A DNA stretch of 37,618 bases, from NCBI GenBank assembly GCA_900767015.1, contig CAAFXQ010000192.1, forward strand, positions 1 to 37,618. The letters are read 5' to 3'. Shown piece after piece: positions 23,676 through 31,323 of the stretch. Origin of the DNA: Clostridia bacterium. GTDB lineage: Bacteria; Bacillota; Clostridia; Oscillospirales; Acutalibacteraceae. The translations under genes were made by a program, and so were the position numbers. A model generated the notes under the pieces. The model saw only the letters and a program-made list of their open reading frames with translations. It searched no databases and was not told the DNA's origin. Each line of letters opens with the position of its first letter. Positions within the stretch are counted from its first letter, which is position 1.

Positions 23676-25040
23676 TCAGTCCTCTGTTTGTTGGCTTTTG
23701 CTTTCTTCGGAAAGTCGGTTTTTAAAGTGCTTGACGGTCATCAGAAGCGGGATAGCCGAAAGGGCGGTCACAATCGCACCGACAAGGAAGATGTTTCCGT
23801 TCGGGATATATTCCGTCAGTCCGCTTGCCACATTGACAAAGGTTTCTCCGCCGGTTTTGACGACGGCCTGACCGATCAGAGAGCCGCCGATCATCGGAAT
23901 CAGGACGAAGAACAAAATCCAGATGCCCTCGAACTGTCCCTTGCTGTCCTTCGGATAAAGCTGTTTGGTCCAGACCTTGGTTGTCTGAAGAATCGCAACA
24001 TAGCCGACGCCGACAAGGAAGATACCGAGCCAGATGCGCAGATTGAAGATGTTCGTCGGATCGACCTGTTCCTTTTTGATCGGGGTGAGAACGATCAGGC
24101 CGATAATGTTGATGACGATCGCCGAAAACGCAACGGGAAGATGTTTGTTTTTGTTGATGAGAATAGAAATCGGAATCGCCGTCAGCATCGCAAGCAGCAG
24201 CGGAACCGCTTCGATAATACCCATCAGGTCAGGCGTATAGCCCAAGTAATAGATGATGTAATTACCCATATAGGCGAAGTAGACGTTAAAGCCGATAAAG
24301 TAGACGGCAACGGCAAGATTGACCCAGACGAGTTCTTTCAAGGTGAAGAAGCGCTTGAAATTGAAAACGCTTAAAAACTGTTTCCAGAACGAGCCTCTGA
24401 CAGACGGTGCAACGTCGTCGGCCTTACTCATGGAAAACAGCGAGATGATGCCGAAGATAATAACGAAAATGCCCATGACAAGGAAAAGCCGCATATAGTT
24501 GTCGTTTTCCCCGACAAGAAGTCCGCCGACAACGGTTCCGAGAATGGTGCCGAGTATCGGCTGAGTTGCCAGAGCGGCGCCGATCTGTCCCCGGTTTTTA
24601 TCGGTCATAATATCGTTTGTCCAGGTGTTGAAGCCGGCGTCGTTACCCATCGAGCCGAAAAAGCTCATAACCGTATCGGCAAGAACGACGGAGATACCGG
24701 CAAGAAGATAGTGGCTCGGGCTGATAAACTGTGTCAGACCGAACGCAATCGTGAAAATACCCCAAAGGATATAGCCGATGGAGATGAACATTCGTCTTTT
24801 GCCGGTTCTGTCCGCCCATGTGCCGAAGAAGAACGTCGCAAAGGTGGTTGCGGCGGCGCTCATAATCAGCATACCGGTAATAATGGACGGATCCTTACCG
24901 ATTTTCGCATAGACAAAGGTATTGAACCACTGGTTCTCCATGTTCCAGCAGATCTGACCGGCAAGGCCGAGGCCCCAGACAAGAAGCCACATTTTGAAGC
25001 CGGAAAGCCGGCTGCGTTGTTTTTCAAGTTCTGTTTTCAT
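23676..25040 (-). CDS. MFS transporter (sugar/GPH-like)
   Basis: A 454-residue protein with twelve hydrophobic segments. GTWADRTGKRRMFISIG is the MFS loop 2-3 motif. The order of segments resembles the glycoside-pentoside-hexuronide group and related sugar porters, but the substrate is not readable. The start is the ATG at 25040, eight bases after GGAGG; a frame extending to 25124 runs through the promoter. It forms a two-gene operon with pyridoxamine kinase. Confidence 0.85.
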   Translation of the reverse strand: MKTELEKQRSRLSGFKMWLLVWGLGLAGQICWNMENQWFNTFVYAKIGKDPSIITGMLIMSAAATTFATFFFGTWADRTGKRRMFISIGYILWGIFTIAFGLTQFISPSHYLLAGISVVLADTVMSFFGSMGNDAGFNTWTNDIMTDKNRGQIGAALATQPILGTILGTVVGGLLVGENDNYMRLFLVMGIFVIIFGIISLFSMSKADDVAPSVRGSFWKQFLSVFNFKRFFTLKELVWVNLAVAVYFIGFNVYFAYMGNYIIYYLGYTPDLMGIIEAVPLLLAMLTAIPISILINKNKHLPVAFSAIVINIIGLIVLTPIKKEQVDPTNIFNLRIWLGIFLVGVGYVAILQTTKVWTKQLYPKDSKGQFEGIWILFFVLIPMIGGSLIGQAVVKTGGETFVNVASGLTEYIPNGNIFLVGAIVTALSAIPLLMTVKHFKNRLSEESKSQQTED

Positions 25041-25064
25041 TTTGTATTCCTCCTTTACAGGGAC

Positions 25065-25093
25065 ATTATACAGCACGCACGGCGATTTCACAA
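25065..25093 (-). promoter_or_regulatory. promoter of the MFS-kinase operon
   Basis: On the minus strand TTGTGA (25088-25093) and TATAAT (25065-25070) are 17 bases apart, between the gene start and the inverted-repeat element. Confidence 0.7.
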
Positions 25094-25145
25094 GAGGGAA
25101 AGTCAGAATATCGGAATAATCCATGGCGGATAAGAAGAAAGGGGC

Positions 25146-25456
25146 AATTTTAGTTTAGTCGCGTGGCGATACCAATCCCGGGGTGCATGGTACTTGATTG
25201 ACAGCTGAGTGCCCGAGCCGTCAACCGCGTAGGGGCAGCCCCGTGTGGCTGCCCAAAACAGAGCAACCTTTAATCTTAGGTAAAAAAAGAAAAAGGTGGG
25301 GCAACCCTGGGCGACCACACGGGGTCGCCCCTACGAAATTCGGTAAATACCCCGCTAAACTAAAATTTACAACTCATCTTACGGCCCGGGCACTCAGCTT
25401 TAAATCAAGTACCATGCACCCTGGGATTGGTGTCGCCCGGCGACAAACTAAGATTT
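25146..25456. repeat. nested imperfect inverted-repeat element, MITE-like, no coding capacity
   Basis: The outer arms (about 25146-25221 and 25381-25456) are imperfect reverse complements sharing CCAATCCC, GGGTGCATGGTACTTGATT and AGCTGAGTGCCC. An inner pair (25228-25254 and 25309-25335) matches at 23 of 27 positions. Each inner arm is itself a perfect hairpin: GGGCAGCC/GGCTGCCC on the left and GGGCGACC/GGTCGCCC on the right. The right half holds an extra piece with a further copy of the terminal AAATTTTAGTTTAG sequence, so the element looks nested. The remaining gene-free bases 25457-25584 hold only a degenerate fragment, including a second CGACCACACG at 25501-25510. No transposase or clear target duplication is visible. 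Confidence 0.7.
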
Positions 25457-25584
25457 ATCTCCTGTCTTCCCACTCGGGTTGTCGGGTGCTAATCTTTGGA
25501 CGACCACACGACCTCCCAACTTGTAATATCTGAAACCTGACATTTGCTATGCGTATTCATATGGTAAGTCAATCGAAAATTGCA

Positions 25585-25633
25585 AAACCAAACGGCAAGC
25601 ACAGCCTTTCGGTTCGTGCTTGCCGTTTGGTTT
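25585..25633 (-). terminator. strong terminator of the murE-FemAB operon
   Basis: An 18-base perfect inverted repeat (AAACCAAACGGCAAGCAC at 25585-25602 with its complement at 25616-25633) lies ten bases beyond the FemAB stop on the minus strand. The T at the foot of the stem and one more supply the T-run. Confidence 0.88.
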
Positions 25634-25643
25634 CCTATACGGT

Positions 25644-26969
25644 TTAATGCCGGAGCATTTTAATCATCTTGATCTTCGCCTTCTTCGCTGAGGGCATCAG
25701 CTTGGCATAGGCGAAATACTTGGTTTTGTTTCCGACTAAAACATATTCGCCGATGAATTCATGGAAGTCGGAGGAAAAGCTCTTCTTGAAGTCGTAAATT
25801 CCCTTGAAGTTGTCGAGCGATTCAAGCGGAGCCAAGGTTCCGTCCTCTTCGAGCGAGGCCTCCTTGACCTTGATGTAGCCGAGGTCGTGAACCTTGAGCC
25901 CACGGTTGATGCTTTCCTGAAGTCTCAGATAGTTTAAGTAATGGCTTGAACGGGTGTTGTTGCGGATTACGTTTCTTGTTCCGCCGAAAAGACAGCTTCC
26001 CATTCCGGCATAATAGATCGAAAGACCGCCGGCGACGCAGATGCGGTTGTCCTTTGTGAACTCTTCGGCCTCCGCCATTCGCTTTTCAAAGTGTTCGGTC
26101 TGCTTGTCCACGCTTTCGATGATCTCGTTTAACTGCCTTGCCTTTTTTTCGTGCGCTCCTTCAAGCTGAGCGATGGCTTCCGCTTTTTTTGCGAGCCGTT
26201 CGTTCTGCAGCTTCCGGTCAAGCTCCTTGTCGTAGTAAACAAGCTTTAAGTCGCTGTAGCCGTCGAATTCACGAAGAAGCTTTGTGCAGTAGTCGCCGTT
26301 GCGCTCGACAAAATTGTCCCGCTCGGACGTGTCACGCATAACGCCCATGAAGTCCTCGATGATGGACGGGTCGTTTTCGATGTCCTTGTAGGTGAAGGTT
26401 TTTGCTTCAAGACCTCTTTGTGTGCCGAGGCGGATACTGTACCGGACGCCCTTGTCGCACTTCTTGAGGATTTTTTCGGCCGTCAGCTTTTCTCCGTTTT
26501 CGATAAGCGGAATAAAAAGCTGTACCGGCTGTTTGTAGGTGTAGTCGTCGATATTGGTGTTCAGAACGTAGCCGAGCGACGTCAGTGTCTTGTGCATTTC
26601 GTGGCCGAACGGCTGCTCCTCTCTGTTAATGCGAAGCGAAACCGGCGGATCCATAATGAACGCCGTGACGGAATTTTTCTTGATTTCGGCTTTCATGAAT
26701 CCCGTAAAGTCCTTTAGTAATTCTGTGTTCTTGTAGTCGCAGACGGCGCCGCCCGAACCGTACCAGATTTTTCCCGCCGCCGGAAGATTTCTTTCCATAA
26801 CGAGCACGGCGAGCACTCTCGTTCCGTTTTCGTCAAAGCCGCAGTAATACCGGCATTTCCAGGTGGTCTTGACCTTTTCCCAGCGCGAGCACTGAATGTA
26901 CCAGCCGCCGTTTTCTTCGATAAATTCGTCGTACGCTTTTAAATCTTTTTCTTCTTTGAATGTGTACAT
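25644..26969 (-). CDS. FemAB-family aminoacyltransferase (peptidoglycan cross-bridge type)
   Basis: A 441-residue protein of the FemABX/MurM group, which moves amino acids from aminoacyl-tRNA to the third residue of the peptidoglycan stem. The two GNAT-like halves are visible: GGWYIQCSRWEKVK with YYCGFDENGT near the start, and a second half with GGLSIYYAGMGSCLFGGTRN and SSHYLNYLRLQESINRGLKVHDLGYIK. Between them (about residues 245-300) is a long charged coiled coil, the two-helix arm that FemA-type enzymes use for tRNA. GAGGAG precedes the ATG at 26969. It lies ten bases after murE, which makes cell-wall work very likely; the amino acid added is unknown. Confidence 0.87.
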   Translation of the reverse strand: MYTFKEEKDLKAYDEFIEENGGWYIQCSRWEKVKTTWKCRYYCGFDENGTRVLAVLVMERNLPAAGKIWYGSGGAVCDYKNTELLKDFTGFMKAEIKKNSVTAFIMDPPVSLRINREEQPFGHEMHKTLTSLGYVLNTNIDDYTYKQPVQLFIPLIENGEKLTAEKILKKCDKGVRYSIRLGTQRGLEAKTFTYKDIENDPSIIEDFMGVMRDTSERDNFVERNGDYCTKLLREFDGYSDLKLVYYDKELDRKLQNERLAKKAEAIAQLEGAHEKKARQLNEIIESVDKQTEHFEKRMAEAEEFTKDNRICVAGGLSIYYAGMGSCLFGGTRNVIRNNTRSSHYLNYLRLQESINRGLKVHDLGYIKVKEASLEEDGTLAPLESLDNFKGIYDFKKSFSSDFHEFIGEYVLVGNKTKYFAYAKLMPSAKKAKIKMIKMLRH

Positions 26970-26979
26970 AACCGTCTCC

Positions 26980-28434
26980 TCACTTGTTAAGTGCTTTTCG
27001 GATTTCTTCTGTTTCGCTGAACGGAACCTTTTCACCTTTGATTTTCATGAACTGCTCGTGCCCCTTGCCGGCGAAAATGAAGATGTCGTGCGGCTCGGCG
27101 ATGCTGACCGCATAGGCAATCGCTTCGGCACGGTCGGCGATTTTAACGTATTGTCCGCCCGCTTCTTCAACGGCGGCGGCAATATCGTCCATGATTTTTT
27201 CCGGGTCTTCAAAATCGGGGTCGTCCGACGTGATGATCGTAAAATCGCACATCTTGCCCGAAACCAGCCCAAGCTCACGGCGTCGGATTTCCGTTCTGCC
27301 TCCGACGGAGCCGTAAAGGGCAATAATACGGTTGTGTTCGTAGGCTCTTGCGGTTTCGATGATGCTCATCAGGCTGACGCCGTTGTGGGCGTAGTCGATG
27401 ATGATACTGAAATCCCGCCCGGTGTCAATGACTTCGCCTCTGCCCTTGACGAAAACGTGAGCAAGGCTGTCGCCGAGAGCGGTGTTTCTGACGCCCATGA
27501 AGTCGGCGGCGGCAACGGCGGCAAGCGCATTCATGGCGTTGATGTCGCCGGGGAGGCTGATAAGGTCATGGTATGTATTTCCTTTATATAGATAGGAAAA
27601 TCTGATGGCAAGGATATTGGAAACCCTGACCTTTTCGGTTCCGAGAAGCCGCAGGTCGGCTTTTTCGCCGTAACCGTAGGAAAGAACCTTGCCGTCAAAG
27701 CCTTCGAGCATCTCGGCGGAATATTCGTCGTCAAGGTTGACGATTGCATTTTCGCACAGCGGGAAAAGCTGCTTTTTCCAATAGGCATATTCCTCGAAGC
27801 TTTCGTGCTCGTTCGTGCCGATGTGGTCGGGGTAAAGATTCGTGAAAATGCCGATCTTAAACGTTGTTCCGTCAACCCGGTGTGCCTTCAGTCCGAGGGA
27901 AGAAACCTCAACCGCACACGCTTTACAGCCGGCGTCCGCCATCTGACGGAACATTTTTTGTAATTCGTAGCTTTCGGGCGTTGTGTTGACCGTCGGCAGT
28001 GTGACGTCGCCGTAGCCTGCGCCGACGGTGCCGATGATACCGGTCATGATTCCGGCTTGGTCAAGGACCTGCTTGATGATGTGGGCAACCGTGGTTTTGC
28101 CTTTGGTTCCCGTGATGCCGATGACGGCGATTTCTCTTGACGGGTGACGGAAAAGATTGCACGACGCTTTGGCAAGTGCCGCTCTTGTATCGTCACAGCA
28201 AATCACCTGTGCGTCGTCGGGCAGTTCGACTTCCTTTTCGCAAAGGAAAACACGGCAGCCGTTGTCATACGCACTTTTGGCGAATAAATGGCCGTCGGCT
28301 CGTACGCCCGAAAGACAGACAAACAAAACGCCGGATTTCGCTTTTCTTGAATCGTAAGCAATATCGGCAATTTCGGTTTCACCGTCGTAGCGGCCTTTAC
28401 TGTCAATGCCGTTTAAAATTTCATGAAGCTTCAT
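26980..28434 (-). CDS. murE: UDP-N-acetylmuramyl-tripeptide synthetase
   Basis: This Mur ligase adds the third residue to UDP-MurNAc-L-Ala-D-Glu. Seen are KLHEILNG at the start, the ATP loop ITGTKGKTT near residue 108, VNTTPESYELQ, EVSSLGLKAHRVDG, TNLYPDHIGTNE, and GKGHEQF near the C-terminus. The substrate-selecting motif, DNPR in meso-DAP enzymes, reads DDPD here (27214-27225), so the key Arg is absent and a non-DAP residue such as L-lysine is possible. Two ATGs are adjacent; 28434 has the better spacing from AAAGGAG, 28437 remains possible. It is followed by the FemAB gene. Confidence 0.92.
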   Translation of the reverse strand: MKLHEILNGIDSKGRYDGETEIADIAYDSRKAKSGVLFVCLSGVRADGHLFAKSAYDNGCRVFLCEKEVELPDDAQVICCDDTRAALAKASCNLFRHPSREIAVIGITGTKGKTTVAHIIKQVLDQAGIMTGIIGTVGAGYGDVTLPTVNTTPESYELQKMFRQMADAGCKACAVEVSSLGLKAHRVDGTTFKIGIFTNLYPDHIGTNEHESFEEYAYWKKQLFPLCENAIVNLDDEYSAEMLEGFDGKVLSYGYGEKADLRLLGTEKVRVSNILAIRFSYLYKGNTYHDLISLPGDINAMNALAAVAAADFMGVRNTALGDSLAHVFVKGRGEVIDTGRDFSIIIDYAHNGVSLMSIIETARAYEHNRIIALYGSVGGRTEIRRRELGLVSGKMCDFTIITSDDPDFEDPEKIMDDIAAAVEEAGGQYVKIADRAEAIAYAVSIAEPHDIFIFAGKGHEQFMKIKGEKVPFSETEEIRKALNK

Positions 28435-28446
28435 CATTGTTCTCCT

Positions 28447-29169
28447 TTAATCGGTTTCACTTTCCCGGTTGAGAAGCGCAAGCCGCTCTTTTTCTTTTTT
28501 AAATATTTCGCGTTTTCTTAAATATTCGGCTCTGACCTCTTTTTTATTTTTGCCGATGATTCCGGCTCGTTCAAACGCTCCCACGAACATGGCGGCAAGT
28601 CCGCCCGCCGCCCCTAAAATCAGGTCGACCATTGTGTCGGTAAGGCCGGCGGAAAACGGTTCTTGTCCGTGCTGCATGACGAAGCCGTAAAGGCGGTCCA
28701 TCGTAAATTCATAGAATTCCCAGCCGACAAGAAGCGAAACCGAAAAGGCAAAGGCAAACATCGCATGGACGGAAACCTTCAAAGGCTCTTTTCGTCCCTG
28801 CATGATATCACCGAGAAAGAAGCCGCCCATACAGGCAAGATAGCCGGCGAAGATGTGCTCGGGGATATCAATTCCCGTAAAGTCGGTTCTGGTATTGAGC
28901 GTCGTTCCGACGACACAGGAAAAACAGATAAATACATTGAGCATGGTCTGGAGCGAATACGGCATTTTGGTGATGAACGATTTCCCGCCGAAAAGCTGGA
29001 ACATATCCCAAAGGTGGGTGAAAATAATGGCAAAAGCGGCTTGAATAAGCTCGGAGGTGTAGCCGTGAAGCATGCCCCAGACGCCCCAGATGAAAAGGGC
29101 GGCACGGCAAACCCACCAGGTGATTTCGTGACCTTTGGGCAAAGCGGGAATACGGTTGAGTTTTTTCAT
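28447..29169 (-). CDS. integral membrane protein, YjdF (DUF2238)-like
   Basis: A 240-residue membrane protein with about six hydrophobic segments and a basic, coiled C-terminal tail. PEHIFAGYLACMGGFFLGD, GWEFYEFTMDRLYGF and LTDTMVDLILGAAGGLAAM resemble the conserved acidic/His positions of YjdF-type proteins; the assignment is tentative and no function is known. The start at 29169 (MKKLNRIPALPKGHEIT) has no Shine-Dalgarno sequence but overlaps the stop of a micro-ORF as ATGA. A longer form from 29262 is the alternative, with GGA directly against its ATG. The murE ribosome site overlaps its stop codon, so it is the first gene of the murE-FemAB transcript. Confidence 0.65.
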   Translation of the reverse strand: MKKLNRIPALPKGHEITWWVCRAALFIWGVWGMLHGYTSELIQAAFAIIFTHLWDMFQLFGGKSFITKMPYSLQTMLNVFICFSCVVGTTLNTRTDFTGIDIPEHIFAGYLACMGGFFLGDIMQGRKEPLKVSVHAMFAFAFSVSLLVGWEFYEFTMDRLYGFVMQHGQEPFSAGLTDTMVDLILGAAGGLAAMFVGAFERAGIIGKNKKEVRAEYLRKREIFKKEKERLALLNRESETD

Positions 29170-29276
29170 AGAATCATACCGGGCGGCAGTACAGGCAATA
29201 TACCGTGCGCCGGAATCCTTTCTTTCTGTTTTGTTATGGGCAAAAATACGGTCTGATAACATTCCTGTTTTTTCAT
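29166..29276 (-). CDS. 36-codon micro-ORF ahead of the YjdF-like gene
   Basis: An open frame on the minus strand starts ATG at 29276 (MKKQECYQTVF...) and ends with a TGA that overlaps the ATG at 29169 of the membrane-protein gene as ATGA. It has no ribosome site itself. The arrangement resembles the micro-ORF before alaX. It may couple translation, or it may be chance or an alternative frame of a longer N-terminus. Expression is unproven. Confidence 0.25.
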   Translation of the reverse strand: MKKQECYQTVFLPITKQKERIPAHGILPVLPPGMIL

Positions 29277-29317
29277 TTTGCAGATGAGGGAAAACTGATG
29301 GATTGCATAACTTATTT

Positions 29318-29326
29318 ATTATAGCA
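29318..29326 (-). promoter_or_regulatory. extended -10 promoter for the YjdF-murE-FemAB operon
   Basis: On the minus strand TGCTATAAT (TG extension plus perfect TATAAT) lies about 150 bases upstream of the membrane-protein start. No good -35 box is seen at the proper distance; an oligo-A/T tract lies there. Confidence 0.5.
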
Positions 29327-29379
29327 TTATTTTTTTTGTTTTGCTACTGTAAATCTTATAATAATTTTTAATTTTTGTC

Positions 29380-29408
29380 TTGCACATTTGGGATATTTGT
29401 ATTATAAT
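29380..29408 (+). promoter_or_regulatory. promoter of the Ala/Thr-rich anchored protein gene
   Basis: TTGCAC (29380-29385) and TATAAT (29403-29408) are 17 bases apart. The 306-base gap between the divergent genes thus holds this promoter and that of the murE operon. Confidence 0.75.
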
Positions 29409-29475
29409 ATTCAATATCATGGCAAAGAATGGCCTCATGCTTTGCAAATACTCGATAGGGAAAGGAATCATTGGT

Positions 29476-30399
29476 ATGTCTAAATGGAAAGAATTTTGGA
29501 ACGGCATTGACAAAGATGTCCGCACCGGTTTAGCGATTGCCCTTGCGTTTATTATCCTTTTCGGCAGCGGTAATTTCCTCGGAGGACTTGTCAGCAAGAA
29601 TAAGGAAATAAAAACGGAAACAGAATCTGCTGTTTCTCAGGCCACCACCGTACCGACAACACAGGCACCGGCAACGACGGCCGCACCGGCTTCTGAGGCG
29701 ACAACCGCCGCTCAGCCCGCAAATGCAGATGCTTCCGGGGCAAGTGATGCCACAGCTCCCGCCGCCGACGCAACAACAGCAGCTCCGGCTCCGGCCGGCG
29801 CACCGACAGCACCGGCGGATATTTTGAAGCTTTACAACGAAAGTGCAAACAAAATCAAGACCAACGCCACAAAGGTCGTCAGAAATTACGAAGACTTAAG
29901 ACACGACGAACAGTATCTTGAAATGCCCGCTCTTTTAAAATCGGTGGGTTCCGGGCTGATCAGCAAATTCCTTAAGAAGAACGAAACCCCGGTTGAGTAT
30001 ACAACAAATGCTGATATTATAGCGAACTATCCCGTAAAGAATCAAAACTATGTAAGCCAGGCAACAGAAGCGGATATTGCCGGTGCAACCTGCACAGACG
30101 ACGGAACCTACTACAATATTACACTGAAGTTTGTTGAATGTACCGATCCGCAGGGTACAGGCTGTGCCAATGCATTCAACATTATTACCTCTCAGGAAAT
30201 TTCCGACGCCTCCGGCGGAATCGTCAGCGAATCAAGCGTAAGATATTACGATGCCTCCATTACCTGCAAGATTGAAAAGGCAACAGGCAACATGGTTGCG
30301 GCAACGTATGTACTCCCGATGGTATTGAGCGTTAAGGCTATGGGCATCAATGCCACAGTCGGTATGACCTTTGAGCACGACTACACCATCACATACTGA
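29476..30399 (+). CDS. membrane-anchored extracellular protein with Ala/Thr/Pro-rich linker, function unknown
   Basis: I do not recognise the family. The 308-residue protein has a short basic N-terminus, one hydrophobic segment (about residues 17-36), a Thr/Ala/Pro-rich low-complexity stretch (about 48-113) and a folded C-terminal domain of about 190 residues. The linker looks like a wall-spanning or O-glycosylated spacer. The C-terminal domain holds two Cys (near TCTDDGTYYNITLKFVEC and CANAFN) and ends GMTFEHDYTITY, a beta-rich pattern. AAAGGAA lies eight bases before the ATG. It is transcribed alone, between its own promoter and terminator, divergent from the murE operon. Confidence 0.8.
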   Translation: MSKWKEFWNGIDKDVRTGLAIALAFIILFGSGNFLGGLVSKNKEIKTETESAVSQATTVPTTQAPATTAAPASEATTAAQPANADASGASDATAPAADATTAAPAPAGAPTAPADILKLYNESANKIKTNATKVVRNYEDLRHDEQYLEMPALLKSVGSGLISKFLKKNETPVEYTTNADIIANYPVKNQNYVSQATEADIAGATCTDDGTYYNITLKFVECTDPQGTGCANAFNIITSQEISDASGGIVSESSVRYYDASITCKIEKATGNMVAATYVLPMVLSVKAMGINATVGMTFEHDYTITY

Positions 30400-30416
30400 G
30401 ATTCATAAAAATAGAA

Positions 30417-30440
30417 GCGGTCGGAAACGGCCGCTTTTTT
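30417..30440 (+). terminator. terminator after the anchored-protein gene
   Basis: GCGGTCG pairs with CGGCCGC (30417-30423 with 30428-30434, one G-U) around a GAAA tetraloop, followed by six T. Confidence 0.93.
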
Positions 30441-30501
30441 CTATGGCTTTCACAGGAATTATTCAGCACCGAATATCAGACTTATTTTTTTCCTTTTCCG
30501 G

Positions 30502-30530
30502 TTGTAAAACGCAAAAAAATATTTTATAAT
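30502..30530 (+). promoter_or_regulatory. promoter of the fucose operon
   Basis: TTGTAA (30502-30507) and TATAAT (30525-30530) are 17 bases apart. The start would be near 30537, at the foot of the leader stem-loop. Confidence 0.72.
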
Positions 30531-30537
30531 GATATAA

Positions 30538-30574
30538 GGCAATCTTTGCAAAACCCTTGTCATCAAAGATCGCC
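30538..30574 (+). promoter_or_regulatory. stem-loop or operator at the start of the fucose operon leader
   Basis: GGCAATCTTTG (30538-30548) and CAAAGATCGCC (30564-30574) are complementary at ten of eleven positions, with a 15-base loop. It begins at the predicted transcription start, so it could be a 5' mRNA-stabilising hairpin or a repressor site. Six A follow, so it is not a terminator on this strand. Confidence 0.5.
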
Positions 30575-30603
30575 AAAAAACAGAAAGGCAACGGAATACT
30601 ACT

Positions 30604-31314
30604 ATGCAGGATATCAATCTTATAAAAGAACAGATTTGCGATGTGTGCCATAAAATGTGGCAGCTCGGCTGGGTCGCCGCAAACGACGGCAACGTCAGCG
30701 CCTTACTTCCCGACGGCCGTGTGATTGCGACGCCGACCGGCATGAGCAAATCCTTTATCACGCCCGAAAAGCTTGTCATTCTTGACAGAGCGGGCAACGT
30801 CCTCGAAGCCGCCGAGGGGCTTCGTCCGTCAAGCGAAATCAAAATGCATCTTCGCTGTTACGATAAGCGTGAGGACGTGTTCTCCGTTATCCACGCCCAC
30901 CCGCCGGGAGCGACAGGCTTTGCCGTGGCACACAAGGCGATGGATATGTACAACATGATTGAGGACGTCGCCGCGATCGGCTCGGTTCCGCTTACCCCTT
31001 ATGGTACGCCGTCCACGACAGAGGTCCCCGATGCGATCGAACCGTATCTGGAAGACCACGACGTTATGCTTTTGGAAAATCACGGCGCCCTTGCGGTCGG
31101 AAGCGACGTCATCACCGCCTTTTACCGTATGGAAAGCCTTGAGCTTTGGGCGAAAATTACGATCAACGCCGTTATCCTCGGCGGAAGCCACGACATCAAC
31201 CGTGAAAATATCCAAAAGCTGATTGACCTTCGAAGCTATTACCGCATCACCGGCAGACACCCGGGCTATAAGGTGTGGAACGAAGACGACGACAAGCTTC
31301 ATAAAAAAGACTGA
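30604..31314 (+). CDS. fucA: class II aldolase, L-fuculose-1-phosphate aldolase type
   Basis: It should split L-fuculose-1-phosphate into dihydroxyacetone phosphate and L-lactaldehyde. The 236-residue protein has the zinc ligands His97 and His99 in IHAHPPGATG and His160 in ENHGALAVG, and the catalytic Glu78 in SSEIKMH. GWVAANDGNVSALL is the substrate-phosphate region. Related class II members (ribulose-5-phosphate epimerases, rhamnulose-1-phosphate aldolase) are possible, but the following L-fucose isomerase supports the fucose role. The ribosome site is weak (AAAGG, about 15 bases away). It is the first gene of the operon. Confidence 0.9.
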   Translation: MQDINLIKEQICDVCHKMWQLGWVAANDGNVSALLPDGRVIATPTGMSKSFITPEKLVILDRAGNVLEAAEGLRPSSEIKMHLRCYDKREDVFSVIHAHPPGATGFAVAHKAMDMYNMIEDVAAIGSVPLTPYGTPSTTEVPDAIEPYLEDHDVMLLENHGALAVGSDVITAFYRMESLELWAKITINAVILGGSHDINRENIQKLIDLRSYYRITGRHPGYKVWNEDDDKLHKKD

Positions 31315-31323
31315 GGTGACGGT

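Noticed and set aside
23688..24374. Plus-strand open frame of 228 codons inside the MFS gene
   Set aside because: It is highly charged (Asp/Asn/Arg), lies antisense to a clear twelve-helix transporter, and has no ribosome site.
25146..25456. CRISPR array or insertion sequence in the repeat region
   Set aside because: There are no regularly spaced identical repeats and no transposase frame; the structure is a nested inverted repeat.
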